In this document: positions 24,560 through 32,842 of the stretch, piece by piece
Numbering within the stretch: the stretch's first letter is position 1
How the letters are laid out: each line of letters opens with the position of its first letter
DNA from: Arthrobacter sp. B2a2-09
Lineage (GTDB): Bacteria; Actinomycetota; Actinomycetes; Actinomycetales; Micrococcaceae
DNA: 64,000 nucleotides
NCBI RefSeq assembly: GCF_027587375.1
Contig: NZ_JAMXIC010000022.1
Location: 1 to 64,000, forward strand
Direction of reading: 5' to 3'
Position numbers and translations under genes: made by a program
Notes under the pieces: generated by a model
Database searches by the model: none
Seen by the model: only the letters and a program-made list of their open reading frames with translations
What the model was told of the DNA's origin: nothing

Positions 24560-26902
24560 GTGAACGCAACTGAATCGATGATCTCCCTTCTGGGTAGGAG
24601 CCCGGACCCGGAGCAGTTGCGACATGTCCGCACCATTCCCGCGCGCCAGGCGATCCACGAGGCATGGCCGGGCTGGGCCCATCCCGATGTGGTTGCCGCC
24701 TACGGAACCTTGGGCATCCACGAACCGTACCGGCACCAGATCGAAGCAGCCGAACTCGCCCACTCGGGCCACAACGTTGTCATTGCCACGGGGACCGCTT
24801 CCGGGAAGTCGCTTGCCTATCAGCTGCCTGCCCTCGACGCGATCCACCGTTCCGAGTTGCGGGTGCTGTCCGAGCCGGGCAAGATCCACGACGACGGCGC
24901 CGTCACCCTGTATCTCTCTCCCACCAAAGCACTTGCAGCCGACCAGCTGGCAGCGATCCGCGCACTCAAGCTCCCTACGGTCCGGGCGGAAACGTACGAC
25001 GGCGATACCGAGCAGTCCCAGCGCCGCTGGATCCGCGATCATGCCAACTTCATCCTCGCCAACCCCGACATGCTGCACTTCGGGATCCTGCCCAACCACA
25101 CGTGGTGGGCCCGATTCTTCCGCAGGCTGCGGTACGTCATCGTGGACGAGGCCCACAGCTACCGTGGGGTGTTCGGGTCCCACGTCGCCAACCTCATGCG
25201 GAGGCTCCGGCGAATCTGCGCCTACTACGGTGCTGGCACCTCCTTTCCTGAACCGGTGTTCATTGCGGCGTCGGCAACAGCTTCGGACCCTGGCACGTCC
25301 TTTGCCCGGCTCATCGGCACTCCCGTCCGCGAAGTTTCCGAGGACTGTTCCCCGCATGGCTCCACCACGGTGGCTTTTTGGGAACCTGCCCTGACAGAGC
25401 TGAAGGGCGAAAACGGGGCAAAATCCCGCAGGACCGCCGTGGCCGAGACCGCGGACTTGCTGGCCAATCTGGTGTCCTCCCGCGTGCGGACCATCGCCTT
25501 CATCAAGTCCAGGCGCGGCGCAGAAACAATTTCGTCTATCACCAAGCGCCTCCTCGATGAGGTGGACCCCAGCCTCCCCCAGCGGGTTGCTGCGTACCGT
25601 TCCGGCTATCTCCCCGAGGAAAGACGGGCTTTGGAAAAGGCTCTACGTTCCGGCGAGTTGCTTGGCGTCTCCAGCACGTCTGCATTGGAATTGGGTATCG
25701 ACATTTCCGGGCTCGACGCAGTTCTGGTAGCCGGCTGGCCCGGGACGAGGGCGTCCCTGTTCCAACAGATCGGACGGGCAGGCCGCGCGGGCCAAAACGC
25801 CATTGCCGCGTTCGTGGCCAGCGACGATCCCTTGGACACGTACCTCGTCAACCATCCGGAGGCAATCTTTGATGTGTCGGTGGAGGCCACCGTCTTCGAT
25901 CCCGGAAATCCTTACGTGCTCGGCCCCCATCTGTGCGCGGCGGCGGCCGAGCTCCCGATCGGCACGGCCGAACTTGGCCTGTTTGGGCCCACGTCCGAAT
26001 CCCTGCTGAATCAGCTGGTGGAACAGGGGTACCTGAGGAAACGGCCCGCGGGCTGGTTCTGGACCCATCCCGAGAGCGCCGCGGCCATGGTGAACCTGCG
26101 CGCAGATGGCGGCGGGCCCGTAAGCATCGTGGACTCCGAGACCGGCTCCCTGTTGGGCACCATGGACTCGCCACAGACGCATTACCAGGCGCATACGGGT
26201 GCGATCTATGTGCACCAAGGGGACAGCTACTTCGTCGAGGAACTGAACGAAGAGGACCATTGCGTGGTGGTTCGTCGAACCAACCCGGACTACTACACAA
26301 CAGCACGGGACGTGACCCAAATCGAGGTCCTGCAAACTCTCCGGACCATGGAATGGGGGGATATCGCGGTCCACTTCGGCGAAGTGAAGGTAACAACACA
26401 GGTGGTCTCCTTCCAACGTAAGGCACTGATTTCCAATGAGGTTTTGGGGGAAGAACCGCTGGAACTCGGGGCCAGGGATCTCTTCACCAAGGCGGTATGG
26501 TTTGTGGTTCACAACCGTTCACTGACTGACGCGGGCCTTGTCGAGGCCCAGTTCCCGGGTGCTCTTCACGCCGCGGAGCACGCAGCCATCGGGCTCCTCC
26601 CGCTGGTCGCTTCAAGTGACCGTTGGGATATCGGTGGAGTCTCAACAGCGCTCCACGCCGACACCGGAGTTCCCACGATCTTTGTCTACGACGGACATCC
26701 AGGCGGCGCCGGATTTGCCGAGCGTGGCTTCGAGAAAGCCAAAGTGTGGTTGACCGCCACAAGGGACGCCATCAAAGCATGCGAGTGTGACACCGGCTGC
26801 CCTTCCTGCGTCCAGTCCCCCAAATGTGGCAACAAGAACAATCCGCTGGACAAGGACGCCGCGGTCACCCTGATCAATGTGCTCCTGCGGGACGCGGTCT
26901 AA
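24560..26902 (+). CDS. DEAD/DEAH-box helicase, MrfA/YprA type
   Basis: A 780-residue superfamily 2 helicase. RecA-like domains contain ATGTASGKS (76-84) and VDEAH (about 194-198). Motif VI is QIGRAGRAGQ. A C-terminal DUF1998 module carries the four-cysteine cluster CECDTGCPSCVQSPKCG (about 743-759). This layout is that of Bacillus MrfA, which takes part in mitomycin-lesion repair, and of Rv3649. A role in DNA repair is inferred from the family. It starts with GTG at 24560, and is convergent with the Tad operon. Confidence 0.9.
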   Translation: MNATESMISLLGRSPDPEQLRHVRTIPARQAIHEAWPGWAHPDVVAAYGTLGIHEPYRHQIEAAELAHSGHNVVIATGTASGKSLAYQLPALDAIHRSELRVLSEPGKIHDDGAVTLYLSPTKALAADQLAAIRALKLPTVRAETYDGDTEQSQRRWIRDHANFILANPDMLHFGILPNHTWWARFFRRLRYVIVDEAHSYRGVFGSHVANLMRRLRRICAYYGAGTSFPEPVFIAASATASDPGTSFARLIGTPVREVSEDCSPHGSTTVAFWEPALTELKGENGAKSRRTAVAETADLLANLVSSRVRTIAFIKSRRGAETISSITKRLLDEVDPSLPQRVAAYRSGYLPEERRALEKALRSGELLGVSSTSALELGIDISGLDAVLVAGWPGTRASLFQQIGRAGRAGQNAIAAFVASDDPLDTYLVNHPEAIFDVSVEATVFDPGNPYVLGPHLCAAAAELPIGTAELGLFGPTSESLLNQLVEQGYLRKRPAGWFWTHPESAAAMVNLRADGGGPVSIVDSETGSLLGTMDSPQTHYQAHTGAIYVHQGDSYFVEELNEEDHCVVVRRTNPDYYTTARDVTQIEVLQTLRTMEWGDIAVHFGEVKVTTQVVSFQRKALISNEVLGEEPLELGARDLFTKAVWFVVHNRSLTDAGLVEAQFPGALHAAEHAAIGLLPLVASSDRWDIGGVSTALHADTGVPTIFVYDGHPGGAGFAERGFEKAKVWLTATRDAIKACECDTGCPSCVQSPKCGNKNNPLDKDAAVTLINVLLRDAV

Positions 26903-26931
26903 GGCGGGTATCGGGCTGCTCTGGGACGGCT

Positions 26932-27363
26932 CTAGGGCGGCGGCCCAGCCCGAGAGCGGCCGGTCGCTGTCCCGAAGGCTGCGCCGCGGACCAGCTCAGT
27001 GCGGATCTCCACGATCCCGCCTCCGCCCACTGTGCAAGCCGACAACAAAGCTCCGTGCCGCGCGGCCGTTTCGCTGGCGACCACGCAAGGATTCCCGGTT
27101 GTCAGGCCGCGGGCCGCATCAGCTCCCGCGAGCGCGGCGAGATCGGCGGCAGATGCTGCGCGGTGGGCCATCGCCATGGCCTGGGCCAGTGTGAACGCCG
27201 CCGCCATGCAGATCATGACAACAAGGCCAAGGGCAACGGCCAGGATGGTTCCCGAGCCGTGTTCCGCAACGCGACGACCATTGTCCACGCGAGCGCCATG
27301 TGCCCTCACGCCGCGCTTCGCCCCGCCACAACCGGCACCCGCGCGGGCGCTACCAGCCCTCAT
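26932..27363 (-). CDS. Tad-locus membrane protein, Rv3654c-like
   Basis: A 143-residue protein with one membrane segment (GSGTILAVALGLVVMICMAAAF, about 38-60) followed by AASAADLAALAGADAA, the signature of the Rv3654c/TadG-like group found at the end of actinobacterial Tad loci. The start ATG at 27363 overlaps the stop of the TadE gene as ATGA. It is the last gene of the operon. The longer frame upstream is a shadow of the TadE gene. Confidence 0.82.
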   Translation of the reverse strand: MRAGSARAGAGCGGAKRGVRAHGARVDNGRRVAEHGSGTILAVALGLVVMICMAAAFTLAQAMAMAHRAASAADLAALAGADAARGLTTGNPCVVASETAARHGALLSACTVGGGGIVEIRTELVRGAAFGTATGRSRAGPPP

Positions 27364-27989
27364 GCTGCGACTTCTTCCACAGTGGCTTGGAGCCCCGCCA
27401 TCGGCACAGCACCTTTGAAGTCCACAACGCCCCCTCCGACGGCGAGGAGGGGCATATTGGCCGCCGACGACTGCGGGGCCTCTCCCCTTGCCGACGCCGT
27501 CGCCGAAAGCCTCCACGGGATGAGGGAGCCCAACGGGCCGACGACCCGGGCGGACACTGTGACCTTGATCCATTCGCCGTCTTCCGCAACGACAGCCGAG
27601 GCGGTATCTCCTGCCAGCCTTCGAACGATTCCGTCCACGGCCGCGTGGCCATCTCCGCGGGCGAGGGCCCTGGCTCCTGCTCTAGCCGCCTCTTCCAAGC
27701 GAAGCTGCGTAATTCCAGCGGCCGATCCTGCCAAAAGTAAGGCCAAAAGAAGTAGGACAGCGGGTAGGGCTACGGCGAATTCCGCGGTGACGGCACCGTT
27801 GTCCCTCCCAGGGAAAACCTCTCGCCGGCGGTCCCTCCGCGGGCCATGAAGCTTCTCCGCCGGAGGAGGCCGTCTGATCGAAGGAGGCCACTGCCGCACG
27901 ACTCCGCAGCGCTTAGCGAGCCCCCAAGCCGATGCCCGCGGACGCACCGAACTCTCAGCGCAGCGCTTTGAACCCCGCCGCGGTGTCAT
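27360..27989 (-). CDS. TadE-like minor pilin
   Basis: A 209-residue protein. GAVTAEFAVALPAVLLLLAL begins at residue 65 and is the pilin-like TadE segment: Glu70 is at +5 if prepilin peptidase cuts after Gly65. The 64-residue basic leader ahead of it is long for the family. The C-terminal part would lie outside the membrane. The ATG overlaps the stop of the DUF4244 gene by four bases. Confidence 0.85.
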   Translation of the reverse strand: MTPRRGSKRCAESSVRPRASAWGLAKRCGVVRQWPPSIRRPPPAEKLHGPRRDRRREVFPGRDNGAVTAEFAVALPAVLLLLALLLAGSAAGITQLRLEEAARAGARALARGDGHAAVDGIVRRLAGDTASAVVAEDGEWIKVTVSARVVGPLGSLIPWRLSATASARGEAPQSSAANMPLLAVGGGVVDFKGAVPMAGLQATVEEVAA

Positions 27990-28348
27990 GGCAGGGAAAG
28001 TGCGCCGCGAATGAGGTTGAGGAGGAAGCCACGTACTTCCTCGCTGCGAAGGATGACCACCAAGAGCCCGGCGAAGCCCACTGCGGCAAGCGTGGCGATG
28101 GCATACTCGGCGGTTGCCATGCCAAGCTCGGACCCCATGAGCCGCTTCTTCGACCGTTTCGCTGCGGAAGTATCGTCGTTGGACCGTGCACGGCCTGTTT
28201 CAGCTTTGGAACGCAGGTGGATCGGCGAGCGAACGGGCTTGCTTCCCGGCGAGCCCGGGAACAGTTCAAGGACCTCGGCCACCGGCCGAGAAGGGGCTGC
28301 CTGGGCGAGGGCCAGAGCGGCTTTGGGGGTATCGACGGTTGCGTTCAT
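27986..28348 (-). CDS. Flp/DUF4244-type pilin
   Basis: A 120-residue pilin-like protein of the DUF4244 group (Rv3656c counterpart). ELGMATAEYAIATLAAVGFA (74-93) gives a prepilin cleavage after Gly76 with Glu81 at +5, then a hydrophobic helix and a very short exposed tail. The 76-residue leader ends in a basic cluster (KRSKKRL), much longer than normal Flp leaders. The ATG at 28348 has AAGGGAA before it. The preceding 196-base gap carries three 20-bp repeats, so this gene may have separate control within the operon. Confidence 0.85.
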   Translation of the reverse strand: MNATVDTPKAALALAQAAPSRPVAEVLELFPGSPGSKPVRSPIHLRSKAETGRARSNDDTSAAKRSKKRLMGSELGMATAEYAIATLAAVGFAGLLVVILRSEEVRGFLLNLIRGALSLP

Positions 28349-28460
28349 TTCAGTTCCCTTCTGCTTGCCGGCTTGGCTGCCGGCTGTACTTCGACTCTTC
28401 CGTTGGCATTTGGGCTTCAAAAGGCCCCAAGTCTCCTAAGTGGAAAACTCGCTCCTGAAC

Positions 28461-28520
28461 GTCCCTGTGGAGGGAAACTTGTTTGTGTGGAGGGAAACTG
28501 GCCTGCGTGGAGCGAAACTC
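28461..28520. repeat. Three 20-bp iterons upstream of the pilin gene
   Basis: Three adjacent units (28461, 28481, 28501) share GTGGAGGGAAACT, with GTGGAGCGAAACT in the third, at an exact 20-bp period, close to two helical turns. A fourth, partial copy GTGGAAAACT begins at 28440. They lie 110-170 bases before the pilin start. Confidence 0.8.
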
Positions 28521-28544
28521 ACGCCGCCTCGGGCCCGCGGCCGG

Positions 28545-29177
28545 CTATCCCCCGGACGGAAGCATTGCCAACAACACCGGGACGACACCAAGACAGATGA
28601 AGGCGGGCAAGGAACACAGACCCAGTGGAATCACGAGTTTCACTCCGAGCGCGGCAGCGCGCTTTTCCGCCATCCTGAACTGTTCGCGCCGCAGGCGTGC
28701 TGCCTGAGCATAAAGGATGGCCGAGGATGGCGCGCCTGTCAGGGCGGCGAAAGCGAGCGCGTCCTTGAGCTTGCACGCTTCAGCGCACTGCTGGCCCGAA
28801 CTCCGCCACGCCGTTTCCCAGTCCGTTCCGATGTCCAGGGCTGCAACCACGATTCGCAGGGAGCGGCTGAGCTGCGGGGACGCGCATCCGGCGATCAACT
28901 CAAGGGACCGTCCGAGCCCCGCCCCTGAGTCGAGCATGGCAGCCACCAATTCAAGGATCATGGGGACATTGCGCAAGCCTTCCTGCCCCTCCGGATTACG
29001 GAGAGAGCCCACGGCCTCGCCCCTGCGGACGTTCTTCAGCGGGCCGTTGCTCCCGGGCGTGCCGCGAAGCATCCGCAAGGCTGTGCGCCGCCGAGTTCTT
29101 CCCTGATGCGCCAGCCCGAGGAGTGCTGCGACGATCAACACCATGGACACTGCGATGGCAGGGAAAGCCGAGACCAT
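28545..29177 (-). CDS. tadC: TadC-like type II secretion F-domain protein
   Basis: A 210-residue inner-membrane platform protein. The T2SF domain is recognisable (MILELVAAMLDSGAGLGRSLELIAG, about 73-97; ALAFAALTGAPSSAILYAQA) between an N-terminal helix (AIAVSMVLIVAALLGLA) and two C-terminal ones. It anchors the secretion ATPase to the membrane with TadB. Its GTG/ATG at 29177 touches the last base of the tadB stop. Confidence 0.87.
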   Translation of the reverse strand: MVSAFPAIAVSMVLIVAALLGLAHQGRTRRRTALRMLRGTPGSNGPLKNVRRGEAVGSLRNPEGQEGLRNVPMILELVAAMLDSGAGLGRSLELIAGCASPQLSRSLRIVVAALDIGTDWETAWRSSGQQCAEACKLKDALAFAALTGAPSSAILYAQAARLRREQFRMAEKRAAALGVKLVIPLGLCSLPAFICLGVVPVLLAMLPSGG

Positions 29178-29980
29178 CAGTCAATGCCCACCGCGGCGTG
29201 CACCAATCGCGATGACCAGATTCTGCCGGTGACGGTCAGCACGCCCCCAGCCGCGAGCGCTGCCAATCCGACACCGTTGGCCAACAGGATCCCCACGGGA
29301 TCCACACCAAGCATCATGCCCAGCCCCAAGCCGAACACCGGCAACCACGTCAGAAGGCGCACAGTGGCTTTCGGGCCGGCCAAGGCGGTCTGCCGGGCAT
29401 CACCGGCGTCGTCCTCGGCCTCAAGCTGGGCGGCGAACCGCGTCAGCACGTCGGCTAACGGACAACCACTCGCCTCGGCAACGTCCAAGCAGGCGGCAAG
29501 TTCTCGCCAGATTCGGCGTTCCGCGGGATTCCCGTCCTTAAGATCCTTCGACGACGACGTTCTGATCGCTTCGGCGACCGACGCCCCGATCATCGAGGCC
29601 GCCCGCGCTGCCGCGAGAACTTGAAGAGACCCGGACGACAGCTTGGGCAATCCCGGGTCATTCCCTCGCGCCGTGAGGACCTCGGAGTCGCCCTGACCAA
29701 CGCGGTGATCCCTGCCTCCATGCACCATCCAGAGTTCCTCCCAGAGCCTCGAACGGCCTCCCCGAAGGAGAGCGGCCAACTGCTGTACGAGTACTGTGAG
29801 CGGCAATGTATCCGCGCGAGAGCGTCTCCGCGGCATACGCGCGGCGGCCCCAGCCACAGCCAAAGGCCCAGCCGAAGGAGCACGAGGCAGAGCGCGCACT
29901 ACCCGTTTGCCAAGTCGCCGGGACGGTTGGAAGATCACCCACGCAGCGGCTGCAAGGACGAGAATGAGGAATCCGCTCAC
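29177..29980 (-). CDS. tadB: TadB-like type II secretion F-domain protein
   Basis: A 267-residue membrane platform protein: one N-terminal helix, a cytoplasmic T2SF domain (LQVLAAARAASMIGASVAEA; ACLDVAEASGCPLADVLTRFA, about 157-177) and two C-terminal helices (WLPVFGLGLGMMLGVDPVGILLANG). The start overlaps the end of the ATPase gene by four bases (ATGA type). It is the counterpart of Rv3658c. Confidence 0.87.
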   Translation of the reverse strand: MSGFLILVLAAAAWVIFQPSRRLGKRVVRALPRAPSAGPLAVAGAAARMPRRRSRADTLPLTVLVQQLAALLRGGRSRLWEELWMVHGGRDHRVGQGDSEVLTARGNDPGLPKLSSGSLQVLAAARAASMIGASVAEAIRTSSSKDLKDGNPAERRIWRELAACLDVAEASGCPLADVLTRFAAQLEAEDDAGDARQTALAGPKATVRLLTWLPVFGLGLGMMLGVDPVGILLANGVGLAALAAGGVLTVTGRIWSSRLVHAAVGID

Positions 29981-31311
29981 GCGACCGCTCCAAGGTGATC
30001 TGCGAGGGAAATCGGTCCCCGCGGTCCGCTCGGCCCCTGGGGCCCGGCCGGCTCCTTATTCCCAGCCAACCCCTGCCGCCCGGGCAACTCGGCAGAAGCC
30101 TGGGACCCAGGCAGGAGCCCAGGGTCCAGCTCAAGGCGCGCTGCGAGGTCCCTCCACGCGGGACCGGCAACGGCGGCACCGGCCCGCAGTTCAACAGCAG
30201 GAACGATAGATTGGGCGGATCCGTCCTCCGCCAACCATCCAATGCAGGAAACTCTTCTGCCGGCAGGCGTTCGCTCGACGTGGACCACTGCGTCCAATGC
30301 CGTTGAAAGCTGCAGTTGAACGGCTTCCCGGCTCAAGCCTGCGAGCGCGCCCAAGGCCACGAGCCTGGCCGGGACTGCGGCGGCAGTGTTGGCGTGGATT
30401 GTGCCGCCGCCACCTGTATGGCCGGTATTGAGTGCCGTCAACAGCTCGCGGACTTCGGCACCGCGACACTCACCCACTATCAACCGGTCCGGCCGCATCC
30501 GCAGCGCCTGCCGAACGAGTTCTCCAAGGTCGAGTGCGCCGCAGCCTTCAAGGTTTCCGTGCCTGGATTCAAGGGACACTACGTGGGGGTGTACCGGGTT
30601 CAGCTCCGAAGCGTCTTCAATCAGGACAAGCCGATCATGGGGGCTACTCAAGCCGAGCATCGTGGACAGCAATGTGGTCTTCCCGGAACCGGTGGCACCA
30701 CTGATCAGGAAGCTCAACCGGCGGTCAACCATGGCCTGCAGCACCTGTTGGACGGGTGCCCCAAACATGCCTCCTGCACGCAGCTCGTCCATGGAGAAAA
30801 CCTCCTCGCGCCGAATCCGCACGGACAACAAGGTTCCGGCGGTGGAAATCGGAGGCAATACGGCGTGTACCCGGTATCCACCGTCGAGGCGGACATCGAC
30901 GCACGGCGAACCGTCGTCCAAGCGACGCCCACCGGCCGCCACAAGCCGGGAGGCCAAAGCACGGATCTGAGGTTCGCCGTCGAAGTGCAGCTGGGCCCGT
31001 TCCAGCCCCTTGCCGCGGTCGAACCAAACCGAGTCCGGGCCATTCACGAAGATGTCCGTCACTGAGGCATCGCGTGCAAGCTGTTGGAGAGGTCCCAATC
31101 CGCTCAGTTCGGCGCTGATCGAATCGACGGCGGCAAGCGCCCCCGCGGTTCCGAGTAGCCTCCCCGTGGCATGGACGGCGGCTGCCACGCGCGAGGGAGT
31201 GACGGGTCCGGCGTCCGCCATCACGGTTTCCCGGACGGTTTCAAGGAGGGCCGAGTCCAAGAGCCTGGTCTTGCGTCGGCGCTCGCCGCTTGGGAATGCA
31301 GGGGCACTCAT
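29977..31311 (-). CDS. tadA: TadA/CpaF-family secretion ATPase
   Basis: A 444-residue hexameric ATPase that drives pilus assembly or secretion. It has an N-terminal CpaF domain (VTDIFVNGPDSVWFDRGKGLE), Walker A SGATGSGKTT (204-213), the Asp-box region LVLIEDASELNP and the His-box region GECRGAEVRELL. It is the counterpart of Rv3659c. It overlaps ssd by four bases and tadB by four bases. Confidence 0.93.
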   Translation of the reverse strand: MSAPAFPSGERRRKTRLLDSALLETVRETVMADAGPVTPSRVAAAVHATGRLLGTAGALAAVDSISAELSGLGPLQQLARDASVTDIFVNGPDSVWFDRGKGLERAQLHFDGEPQIRALASRLVAAGGRRLDDGSPCVDVRLDGGYRVHAVLPPISTAGTLLSVRIRREEVFSMDELRAGGMFGAPVQQVLQAMVDRRLSFLISGATGSGKTTLLSTMLGLSSPHDRLVLIEDASELNPVHPHVVSLESRHGNLEGCGALDLGELVRQALRMRPDRLIVGECRGAEVRELLTALNTGHTGGGGTIHANTAAAVPARLVALGALAGLSREAVQLQLSTALDAVVHVERTPAGRRVSCIGWLAEDGSAQSIVPAVELRAGAAVAGPAWRDLAARLELDPGLLPGSQASAELPGRQGLAGNKEPAGPQGPSGPRGPISLADHLGAVA

Positions 31312-32570
31312 ACTGCTCCGTCGTCGAGTAGTTGAAGGACGGATTCCGCAAAGCGACGCACGGCCTTGCGCTTACCGAATTCCAGAAGGCGTCCGAGCTC
31401 AGCCGCCCGAGAGGTACCGCGGAGTTCGGGAAGCACGCCGTGAAGGGGCAGTCCAAGCGATTCGGCGATGAGGGGTCCGTCCAGGGCCGAACCGGCATTT
31501 CCGCGGATCACCAAGGCTGCGTCCACGGGCGGCAGCTCCTGGAGAAGCCTGGCCGCCGCGACTGCTGCGCGGAGTTGGGCCGGTGCCACAAGAAGGATCC
31601 TGTCGCAGTCCCAGGCGAAGCTGCCAAGCGATTCTGTTCCGCGGCCGATATCGACAATAATCAGCTCAAATCCCCGCCTCGCCGCATCAAGGACAGCCGC
31701 GACGGCGCCGGGCTCCACTTCCAGGGAACGGTCGCGACTGCCCGGCCAAGACAGGAAGGAGAATCCTCCCGCCATAGGCAGCGAGTCGCCTAGCTGCCCG
31801 GTGCCGATGCTGCCGCTGGCACCTGCAAGATCGGGCCAGCGCAACCCTGGCGCATCTTCAGCGGCGAGGCAAAGCTCGAGGCCCCCTCCCCGGGGATCGC
31901 CATCAACCAGCAGCGTCCGCACGCCGTGGATAGCCGCTTCCTGAGCCAGCCAGACCGCAGCCGTGGACGCGCCCGCACCGCCGCATCCTCCTGTCACCCC
32001 GAGCACGAGTCCTCCGGGGTCCGGATCGTGGGACCTACCGAGGTGCTCCGCCAACCAGGCTGCAGCTTCCGGTAATACGGCCACGCGTTCGGCCCCCAGC
32101 GCCGCTCCTAATTGCCACAAAGTGTCCCCTTCACCGTTGAGGCCTAGCAAGACGGAGGGTGCACGACGACGGGGCGGCAGTTCGCGGACATCGCTGCCAA
32201 GAAGCACCATCGCCGCGGTGTCCCACATGGGCAAGGCACTGGAGGAATCGACGACTGTCCGGAGACTTGCACCCACGGCGGCCGCGATCCTTTCTGTTTC
32301 AGCTTGCAGCCGGATGTTTCCTGTCACCAAAAGGACTTCGCCGGAGCTGGCAGGAAGCCACGGCCCTCCAGACGCCGGTTCTGGCCCCGGTCCGGACCCA
32401 GGACCGGATCTTTCGGGCCGGGGGCGGCCACGTTGAAGTGCCGTTGGGCCGTGCGCGCCGCGACGCCCGGCCCGCACCCCGGCACCAGCGCTGGCTCCCG
32501 TGCCAGCGCCGTCAGGGTCGAACCCGCTTCCACCGCTGTTGAGGTACCGCTTGAGATGTTGCCCGCTCAT
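31308..32570 (-). CDS. CpaE/Ssd-like septum-site/pilus localisation protein
   Basis: A 420-residue MinD/ParA-superfamily protein. The N-terminal 80 residues are Gly/Ala/Pro-rich. Then comes a receiver-like part and an ATPase-like domain starting LVLGVTGGCGGAGASTAAVWL, where the deviant Walker A lacks the usual lysines. This is typical of the CpaE/Ssd (Rv3660c) group, which lies first in actinobacterial Tad operons and affects septation or pilus placement. ATG at 32570. Confidence 0.85.
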   Translation of the reverse strand: MSGQHLKRYLNSGGSGFDPDGAGTGASAGAGVRAGRRGAHGPTALQRGRPRPERSGPGSGPGPEPASGGPWLPASSGEVLLVTGNIRLQAETERIAAAVGASLRTVVDSSSALPMWDTAAMVLLGSDVRELPPRRRAPSVLLGLNGEGDTLWQLGAALGAERVAVLPEAAAWLAEHLGRSHDPDPGGLVLGVTGGCGGAGASTAAVWLAQEAAIHGVRTLLVDGDPRGGGLELCLAAEDAPGLRWPDLAGASGSIGTGQLGDSLPMAGGFSFLSWPGSRDRSLEVEPGAVAAVLDAARRGFELIIVDIGRGTESLGSFAWDCDRILLVAPAQLRAAVAAARLLQELPPVDAALVIRGNAGSALDGPLIAESLGLPLHGVLPELRGTSRAAELGRLLEFGKRKAVRRFAESVLQLLDDGAV

Positions 32571-32671
32571 GAAGCCACTCTCTCCGCTTTGTCGCGGGCA
32601 TTGAAGGCCCGTATCGGCGTATGTGGATAAGCAACCACAACAACCCCTGTGGAGGACGAGTACGCAGCCCC

Positions 32672-32773
32672 GACGGAAGCGTTGCGGACGGCAGCGCCGA
32701 CGGAAGCGTTGCGGACGGAAGCGTTGCCGACGGAAGCAGCATCGACGGAAGCGTTGCCGACCGAAGCAGCGCG
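32672..32773. repeat. 15-bp minisatellite between ssd and the polymerase gene
   Basis: Seven adjacent units: GACGGAAGCGTTGCG/C four times, a 12-bp variant GACGGCAGCGCC, and two diverged ones (GACGGAAGCAGCATC, GACCGAAGCAGCGCG). It lies in the promoter interval of the Tad operon and the polymerase. All three frames are open, but nothing supports translation. Confidence 0.85.
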
Positions 32774-32842
32774 AAAGCATCGCGGACGGCAGCTGTCCGC
32801 AAAGTGCAAGGTTCCACGGAATCACAGGGCAGAATTGTCAGC

